From: Heterohyrax brucei
Taxonomy: Eukaryota; Chordata; Mammalia; Hyracoidea; Procaviidae
Assembly: GCA_028571685.1 (NCBI GenBank)
Contig: CM053142.1
Coordinates: 127,712,796-127,776,795, forward strand
Direction: 5' to 3'
Length of the DNA stretch: 64,000 nt
The notes under the pieces were generated by a model. The model was not told the origin of the DNA. It ran no database searches and saw only the letters and a program-made list of their open reading frames with translations. The position numbers and the translations under genes are program-made. Positions 56,905 to 64,000 of this stretch are shown in pieces (position 1 is the stretch's first letter; each line of letters begins with the position of its first letter).

Positions 56905-57118
56905 TTTAGTTGGATCCATAATCAACACCCACAGAAGCAGCAGTCAAGAAATCAAATGAATTTTGCACTGGGCAAATTTGTTGCAAAAGACCTCCTTTAA
57001 GTGTTAAAAGTCAAAACTGTCAGCTTAAGGACTAAGATGCAATTGATCCATGCCAGGGTGTTTTCAATTGCATCACTAGGTTTGTGAAAGCAGGGCAATG
57101 AGTGGAATAGTCAAGAAT
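56905..57118 (+). mobile_element. RTE internal fragment
   Basis: Plus-strand piece between motifs also found at 35310-35500: 'ataatcaacacccacagaag', 'cagtcaagaaatcaaatgaa', 'ttgcactgggcaaatttgtt' and 'ccatgccagggtgttttcaa'. It ends where an L1 5' end begins. Confidence 0.75.
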
Positions 57119-57120
57119 TT

Positions 57121-58350
57121 CTTGGAGGCAGGGCCAATATGGTGGAGTAGTCACTCTTCCTGTGATCCTTCTAACAACAAAGACCCAAAAGTAACATATG
57201 ACATACTAGGAGCCCTGAACATAAAAGAAAAAGTTAAGAAACTGGACTGAGCAACAGAGAAAAGAGAATGGATCTAGAAGTACATAGGACTGACCAGACC
57301 AGACCTGACCATAGCCAACATGATGAGTGAAGCAATGGCTTTTGAAGGGCGTCCTCCCCATGGGCAAAAAGCAGCAGAAAGTATATTTGAGCCTCCAGAA
57401 CCAGTGAGAAGCCACACTTGACTGTCAAAAGTTAAGTGAATGGCACCTACTCAGTCAGCATGGATTTAAATTTTCCCTTTGGGGTAATCTTCTCTCACTT
57501 TCCCAGCATTTCCCCCTCTCCTCTTTGTACTGTGTTGGCCTCTGGGATATAATGCCATTAACTGAGCCAGAATTAGGACTCCTTAAGCCTTCCCTGAACC
57601 ATTCTCCTAGAATTGCAAGGAAACAATTTAAACAAACTAGAGGAAGTTGGGGTGGGTGGGGTGCTGCTGACTCACCTGAACCAGAAATTCCAGATGAAAA
57701 GAGTGCCTTCACCTAGATTCATTTACACAAGGAGACATGCCAACCTCACAGACACTCAGGGACGGCTGTTGGTCCCCTGCCTTTCTCAGCACCTGCAGCC
57801 AGATAGCTGTGCCTATACCAATTACCCCTGCCCATCTAGGACAGTAGAGGAGAGCCTGCACTACACAGCTGGTGACTGACTGCTTGGACACCTGAGCTGA
57901 ATTTGTACAAGAAAAGTAAATGGATTCCTGGGCTTGCACACCTAGTAACAGTTCCGGTCATGGGGTGATAGCACATTAGAGCTTCAGAGATGCCGGTGAT
58001 CAAGCTAGCACACAGGACCAGCCTATTTGGACATTTCAGAACAAAAAGAACACAGTAAGTAAACATAAATAAATTCAACAACTTACTGATGGCTCAGAGA
58101 TAACAGTCCATATCAAATCACTTACAGACAAAGATCATGATGGCTTCAGAAAGCTCCCAAAAGAGAGAATAAAAAAATTTTTTCCAAATAAAGAGAACTT
58201 GCTGGAATTATCAGAGGTAGAACACAAGAGATTAATATTTAGAACTCTTCAAGAGATCAGGAAGGAGATGAGGAAAAATGCAGCAGAGCATAATGACAAA
58301 TTGAACAGGCTGCAAGAAAGCATACAGAGGCAAGACTTAGAAATTTAGAA
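57121..58350 (+). mobile_element. L1 5' end without its 3' half
   Basis: Starts 'ggaggcagggccaatatggt', an L1 5' start comparable with the gggaggcggagtcaagatgg and cttgggggcacagtcaagat starts elsewhere here. The 5'UTR runs to about 58130. The stretch 58140-58350 resembles the ORF1 start and coiled coil ('ccaaataaagagaacttgct', 'ggaaggagatgaggaaaaat', 'caagaaagcatacagaggca'). Sequence identity then stops. No ORF2 or 3' end follows within the window. Confidence 0.75.
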
Positions 58351-60054
58351 AATTAATAATGGAGAATTACTTTAGTCTGCAACAACTTCATAGATATGAT
58401 TTAAAATAAATACTGATATACACTAAACTGAGGGTAAGTGTCATAGACCCTTTAAAGTAAATTTTATCCATACTTACTGGATACTGAAAATGACTTTGCT
58501 CATTTAGTCTTATAAATCACCAAAGAATTAATTTGTTACTATTATACAATGAAAACCACAGTCAGGGACCTTATTATCTGAACCCTGTAGATACTAAAAG
58601 AGATCAATCTTACAGCAAAACTTCCCTAAACTTCCCTCTAAACTCTGAGTTTTACAGTTGTTTGTGTTTATATTTGTTAAAAAGCAATGATGAGCATTTA
58701 CAGTATTTCTCCTTGATGTGTGAACTATTCACCTTTGTTTTGGCGTGAGACACTCACTCTTGGACACATGTAGACTCATGTACCACATTTCTGCTGCCAT
58801 CCCTGCACTTGTAGCTGAGATTGTCACTGACAGAGTGGCACACCTGGGGACCGCACCAGTTCCCATAACCGTAACTCTAAATGGCAGCCTCACGGTCTCT
58901 AAATTGCAAGGGAGCCTTAGAAGGTGAGAACCCCTCTCTCCTGGAGGTTATTTTGCAGTTAACAAAAGGTAAGGAAGTTCTTTTGTGAACAATTTGCTTG
59001 GAATGTAAATGTATAGTATTGCTGACAGAGTGCTGAAAATTCATCACATAGCCTCTTAAAGCATTGTCTTTCTTCAAGGGTGTTGGACAGGGGGTGTCCC
59101 CTCCCTTCTTTGCCTCGCAGTTATTTTGACTGTGAGCAGAGGATCGCTGTGATGACTCACCCCGCCCTGCCTTCCTCTGCTGCCAGCCAGCCACTTGCTT
59201 ACAAGGGCTCCATCTCCACGGGTTTGTTTGGAGGGCTCCTTTCCAAAACAAAGATTAAAATGCCTTTTCTTTTTAATAGTCTCACTGAACACTGTTGCTT
59301 GTTAATGTTCAAACACTAATAGCACTGGAAAGAGTCATTGCTTGTGTCAACTCATCAAGTAGTCTAAACAAGCCAGTTGGAGGCTGGCCAGTTCTGGCCA
59401 GTCACTGACCACAGACACGATCTGGAAGGCTATTACAAGTTGTGGAAGTGAGAGGCAACTCTGCTTCCTGTCTAGCCCACTTCCCAGGGATTTTCACCAG
59501 AAGCACTGGACTGCAAGACCAGTGGGGGTTTATGTTCAAGTACAGACTTAAGAAATTACTGATGTTTTAACACCAAAACTGAGAGCGTGTAAAAGCTTCA
59601 GAGCAGACAGAAATAAGAGCACTATCTGAGGTACTGCTTGGCAGCGGAAAGATTGTAATTTAGTTTTGTGGTTAGAAGGTGCTGATAGTTTTTGTCCTGC
59701 TTGTGTTTCTGATGAGTGGGTGGATTTTTTGAGAGTTCACTTTTTTAAGGGATCATGGTTGTTTTTTCATTTTTTCCCATAGATATCTCTGGTCATCTTT
59801 GGATTAACCGCATGTAACCCAGTAGCATGGCTCCTTTCTAAACAAATAGCTTTCTGATTATGCCACATTCCTCAATAAGATAGGTAGAAAAAAGAAAAAA
59901 AAAATCTTGAATATATCTTTTATGCAATAGTAAAAGAAATCCCAGAAAATAAACAAAAATGTGAAATGTAATATTGGGGAATTTCTGAAACATGTTTGCC
60001 TTCCAAACTCAGGAAAATAGTGTCTATATCTATCACATTGCATCCAATATCCAA
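58351..60054. other. 1.7-kb unassigned block, partly GC-richer
   Basis: No recognised repeats. The stretch 58740-59560 is less AT-rich than its surroundings, with short frames on both strands (58745-58927, 59080-59319, 58877-59251) that overlap each other and show no motif. Possible conserved non-coding DNA. T-rich stretches lie near 59730-59775 and 59890-59910. Confidence 0.5.
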
Positions 60055-60240
60055 TTCCTGTCTTATTATTTATTCAAGAAATGTTTGTTAACCACTCACT
60101 CTGTACCAGAAACCATGCTAGGAGTTCAAAGATGAAATATGGCCCTTGTCCCCAAGGAATGTACACACTTGAAATTAAATCATCACTGTCACACGGAGAT
60201 GTAGAAAGCACAACCTGGGAGTAGCAGGGAAGACTATATT
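60055..60240 (-). mobile_element. L2 3'-end fragment
   Basis: Minus-strand L2 tail: 'attcaagaaatgtttgttaa', 'ctctgtaccagaaaccatgc', 'taggagttcaaagatgaaat', 'gtccccaaggaatgtacaca'. This is the reversed terminal L2 order. Confidence 0.75.
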
Positions 60241-60261
60241 AGAGAGAGTCTATTTGTAAGG

Positions 60262-60463
60262 AGGAAATCCTGACGGTGTAGTAGTTAAGTGCTATGGTTT
60301 CTAACAAAAAGTTTGGCAGTTCAAATTCACCATGTGCTCCTTGGAAACTCTGTGGGACAGTTCTACTCTTACCAGCTGCTATGAGTCGGACCCAACTCGA
60401 CAACGGTGAGTTCTAAGGTTGCTATGAGTCAGAATTTACTTGATGGCATTGGGTTTGGTTCAG
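60262..60463 (+). mobile_element. AfroSINE-type SINE with duplicated 3' module
   Basis: Plus-strand copy: 'aaatcctgacggtgtagtag', 'agtttggcagttcaaattca', 'ttggaaactctgtgggacag'. The terminal module then appears twice, as gctatgagtcggacccaact and again as gctatgagtcagaatttact, before 'gatggcattgggtttggtt'. Confidence 0.88.
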
Positions 60464-61574
60464 GGTTTATTTGAACTGAAACTATGAAGAACTGTGGGGA
60501 TTTGTAGGGTGATAAAGTCATGATGGAGAACGAAAGGGAGTGGGATGAGGCTGCCACTGAGCTGCAGAGGCCGTGGAATAGGAGTGGGCAAGATCATACA
60601 GAGAAATCTGGGTCTGTCCCTCCATCACCCAAAGAGTGGGAATTAAAAGGACACAAGGCTGCAGAGACCAGCAGCTCCATATTTGGATTTAATCCTTCAC
60701 ATAAGGGTAACTTAGTGAACAGTCCCAAAACAGCACAGTGACCTGACCAGATTTGCAAATGAGTAAAAAATCACTTTGGAGAATGGAACACAATGGGATC
60801 CATTTATCACGTGGCCTCAGGTCACTGTCTCTCTCCCTTTCACATGATCCCTAATGAATTTAAGGGAGTTTTCAGACCTTACTGGGAAATTTATTGAGTT
60901 TTCCAAATAATATTTCATCTCTGTCTAGGTCTCACTCTATTGGGGGGTTTTGTTTGTCTTTCTGCTTTGCCCCAGCATCCTAAAATGCCTTGCTATTTGT
61001 GAGCTGAGTTTTCTGAAGGCTTTTCAAAACATAGTCAAGAATGTTATAAAGCTATTACAATTAAAAGACTATGATGCTGGTGCCAGATTGGAAAGACAAA
61101 TCAATGGAAGGCAGTAGATGATTCAGAATCAGTCTGCTATGTATAAAAATTTAATATATGAGAAATGAATCATCACAGATCAATGTTTCAAGAAATGGTG
61201 TGATTAACACAAATGATTATTAAATAAAAAAGCTTAATTTCGCTAGTAATATTTTTTAAAGCTAAGTAAAACAAAAATAAGATACAAGGTATTATTAAAC
61301 AAACAATGAAAACAAATGCAATAATGCTCAAGAGGTAAAGGTGAGAAAGCCATTCTCTCATTGAGTTGAAAAGATGCAACTTTTCTGGAAAGGTTTTTTT
61401 ATGTTAAAAGCTGTAAAAATGCTTTATATTCTTGACCTTATTATTTCACAGACAGGAATATATTTTTTAAAAAGTCGGATTTAGACAAGACTGATCTACA
61501 AAGATGTGCATTGCAGCATTATTTATCACACACATTAATGCAAGGTAATTTACAAATCAGTGAGACCAGTAATC
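60464..61574. other. Unassigned sequence
   Basis: No recognised repeat or gene. The 73-codon plus frame at 60520-60741 lacks motifs. Confidence 0.5.
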
Positions 61575-61760
61575 AGTCCATTGAAAGGAGCATTTAATGA
61601 GTCTCGACTACGAGCCACTGATGTATCTAATTTATCTCATGTAGTCTTCTCATGCCATAGATTGGGGCTCATAGGAGTTTGATAATTTGTCCAAGACTAC
61701 AAAATTCTGTTGTTACAGAGGTCTGACGTCAAGGCTGTATTCTTTTCATCACACGTCATT
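61575..61760 (-). mobile_element. MIR SINE
   Basis: Minus-strand MIR, diverged: 'taatttatctcatgtagtct', 'gataatttgtccaagactac', 'gttacagaggtctgacgtca', 'aaggctgtattcttttcatc'. Confidence 0.65.
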
Positions 61761-62025
61761 ACTTCTACTTCTAAGTACATGTCAATTCCTTGCTTAAAAA
61801 TGATCTACCAATGCTTTCCCAGATCTCTGTCTTGCTTATCCACCCTTGGAGAAAAGGAGAGGCTTCTGCATTTAGATTGCTGTGGTGTGAGTAGACCTCG
61901 AGCGCCTACCGATTGAAGAGTCAATGAATTCATCCGCAAAATCAGATCATTCAAGGAGCGGGAGGGGAACAGGGAGCTCTAAGAATACCAAGTTCCTTCC
62001 GGAAATTTCCTCTCTCTTACTCGTG

Positions 62026-62095
62026 GGGAAATCCTGGCGGCGTAGTGGGTTAAGTGCTATGTCTGACAAACAAAAGGTCAGCAGGTCAAATCTAG
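62026..62095 (+). mobile_element. AfroSINE 5' half only
   Basis: 'aaatcctggcggcgtagtgg', 'gttaagtgctatgtctgaca' and 'aaaggtcagcaggtcaaatc', with A- and B-box regions retained. The 3' half is absent. Confidence 0.85.
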
Positions 62096-62291
62096 TGGCA
62101 GAAGTCGGGGACTACATTAATTTCTGGCTTGATTTAGGGCATAGACGACTATTGGTTCATGTCAATTTTTGTAAAAATGTAAAGTGAAAATAAATACAAA
62201 CTAGCAACCTGCAGGATTAAAAGTCCATCAGCCCTAGCTGCAAACTGCTAAGAAACACATTGCAAGAACACCAAATGCTGATGGTCCACTT

Positions 62292-62400
62292 TGTTGTTGT
62301 CACTTACCCGGGAGTTGTTTCCGACTCCTAGCAACCCCATGTACACAGAGTAGAACTGTGCTCCGTGGGGCTTATTCTTAGCGCTGCGCATCACCCGGGC
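62292..62400 (-). mobile_element. AfroSINE-related fragment
   Basis: 'tgttgttgtcacttacccgg', 'gagttgtttccgactcctag', 'cagagtagaactgtgctccg', 'tggggcttattcttagcg'. This is the 3' half of the longer-linker subtype. Confidence 0.75.
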
Positions 62401-62455
62401 ACTTCTGATAATCAGCTAAAAGATCATAAATAAATAACACCTGTCTACACCCTAA

Positions 62456-62622
62456 CTGGAAATCCTAGTGGTGTAGTGGTTAAGGGTTACCTCTGCTAAC
62501 CAAAAGGCTGACAGCTCAAGTCGGCCAGTCACACTCCTTGGAGACTCTATGGGGCAGTTCTACTATGATCTGTATAGGGTCACTGACTGGGAATCCACTC
62601 TGCAACAGTGGTTTTCTTTTAC
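62456..62622 (+). mobile_element. AfroSINE-type SINE
   Basis: Plus-strand copy: 'aaatcctagtggtgtagtgg', 'aaaaggctgacagctcaagt', 'ctctatggggcagttctact' and 'ctgcaacagtggttttc'. Confidence 0.92.
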
Positions 62623-63015
62623 TTACTATTTATATTTCGTTCCTTAGATGTTTGCATACTTGTTTTCATTATTACTGTCTCATAATTTGCTGTTCTGTAA
62701 TCTTTAGCTATAACCTTGAAGTAGTTTCAGCTTTGGGTGTCTGAGTACCGGAAAGCAACAGAAAAGGGAACCTTGTAAGAACATCAGAAGAAAATCCCTA
62801 TCTCCCACTCTCTCCTTCCTTCACTGCTTACCCTTGTTTTCCTTTCTGTCTACAAAGAATGGGATTGCCTTATATTTCATTAAATCTAAGTCAACTGTAC
62901 AACTTGCCAACATTTAACATACAATTAAGGGGAAAAAATTATCACTAATGAAAATATGACACAAAGCTTCTGTTACTTAAATGTTTGATTTTGTAGTTAT
63001 TGGGAGAGTTCATTT

Positions 63016-63177
63016 AAGCAGTGGTTAAAATGCTCACCAGCCGCTCTGTGGGAGCAAGATGGAGCAGTCTGCTTCCACAAAGATTTACAACCTTGGCAAC
63101 TCTATGGGGCAGTTCTACTTTGTCCTGTGTGGTCACTATGAGTCAGAGTGGACTTGAGGGTAGAGGAGTTGGTTTTG
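63016..63177 (+). mobile_element. AfroSINE-related SINE, diverged head
   Basis: Plus-strand: 'aagcagtggttaaaatgctc', 'cagtctgcttccacaaagat', 'ctctatggggcagttctact', 'ctatgagtcagagtggactt' and 'ggagttggttttgg'. It combines the longer linker with a typical 3' end. Confidence 0.85.
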
Positions 63178-64000
63178 GCCAAATTTTTGTTGTTGCTGTA
63201 ACTTTTATAATTGAAATTACACAATTGAATCTTCTAGAAAATTTACTAACAGAGTTGTAAATAATAATTCAAGATCTTGGTACATTATACAGGTGGGGTG
63301 GTTACTGCATTCAAAAGCAGCAAACATCTGCTGAGTGTGGCAAAAGCAAATGCTTAGGAAACAGTCTCCCTACGTAGGTAATGGAATCTCACAAGACACT
63401 GATAGTCTTTGTGACTGGTTTATTTTCTAATAGTCATGGAGGCTAACATCTAATGTATTTTAACTTTTCTTTTTTTTTATTTTAAGAACAAGAAAATTGT
63501 TAGTATAAGTCTAATGTGGTCTGCTGAGGATATAGAAACTTTAGAATGAATGGGTGGCAAGTGAGCAAAAGCCATAAAAGTCTCTTATCCCATATGAAGT
63601 GAGCCGGATGGGATTTCAAATGGTGAGTGAGATAGCAGAGGGCCACACAAAGTTTCTGAATGAAAGCTCCAAACTTCTGAAGCAACACCTCACATCCAGG
63701 CCAAGTTCATGTGGAGTTTACTGAGTCTCATGAACCTCCGCTAGACAGAGACACATTTCAAATGGACCTGAGAGGAGTTACAATTTCAGGTGGAAATCAA
63801 GCAAAACTGATCTTCAGCTGAGCTTCAGTTGAAATTTAGGGTGAGAACCTATATTTGAAGCAGAAATGCATCCTGGCCAAGGGGGTAAATTAACCACTGA
63901 AAAGAGTAAGCATGGGCTTACAGTAAGCAAAGTACACACAGGTTCACTCGTGCTCATTCACTACCGTGCACAGTTTCACTGTTATTAACGAAACTCACGT
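63178..64000. other. Unassigned sequence
   Basis: Nothing recognised to the window edge. The 62-codon minus frame at 63500-63688 has no motif. Confidence 0.5.

Overview
The window reads as vertebrate, specifically afrotherian mammal DNA, most likely proboscidean (elephant-like). The evidence is the repeat content. About two dozen copies of tRNA-derived AfroSINE-type SINEs are scattered through it in at least three subtypes. RTE1/BovB-type LINEs, L1 with afrotherian-looking 3' ends, a mariner-derived fold-back family, and old eutherian repeats (L2, MIR, ERVL-type LTRs) are also present. These assignments come from recalled consensus sequences and from comparing copies within the window; no database was searched. 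I find no host protein-coding gene, no tRNA or rRNA gene and no CRISPR array. Nearly all longer open frames are pieces of decayed LINE ORFs, a mariner transposase, or chance.

Layout. Positions 1-3060 hold a decayed L2 interrupted by old L1, RTE, AfroSINE and mariner insertions. Positions 3965-9285 hold an old L1 3' end, AfroSINEs, an L1 3'UTR relic and unassigned DNA. Positions 9286-11618 hold a long L2 with reverse-transcriptase remnants, ending in a mariner palindrome that is itself split by a second mariner. Positions 11700-17134 are a SINE-rich stretch with MIRs, an internally deleted RTE and an LTR.

Positions 17640-35063 are the most remarkable part, a five-level stack. An L1 3'UTR relic contains an RTE(-), which contains a mariner fold-back, which contains a full-length L1(-). 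That L1(-) contains both a full-length L1(+) and a separate short L1 fragment. Target-site duplications can be read directly for most layers.

Positions 35064-38540 hold a second RTE(+) split by an internally deleted L1. Positions 38541-41882 form a 3.3-kb block almost free of recognisable repeats. Positions 41883-43125 are a SINE cluster. Positions 43641-52557 hold unassigned DNA, two ERVL-type LTRs, another mariner, an L1 3' half, an RTE 3' end and a three-unit tandem repeat of about 70 bp. Positions 52817-56090 hold a near-complete RTE(-). Positions 56905-58350 hold an RTE fragment beside an orphan L1 5' end. The rest is mostly unassigned sequence with sparse old repeats and AfroSINEs.

No genes act together here. 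The window is intergenic or intronic DNA shaped by successive transposition, and its main interest is structural: nesting order, fold-back mariners and internally deleted LINEs.
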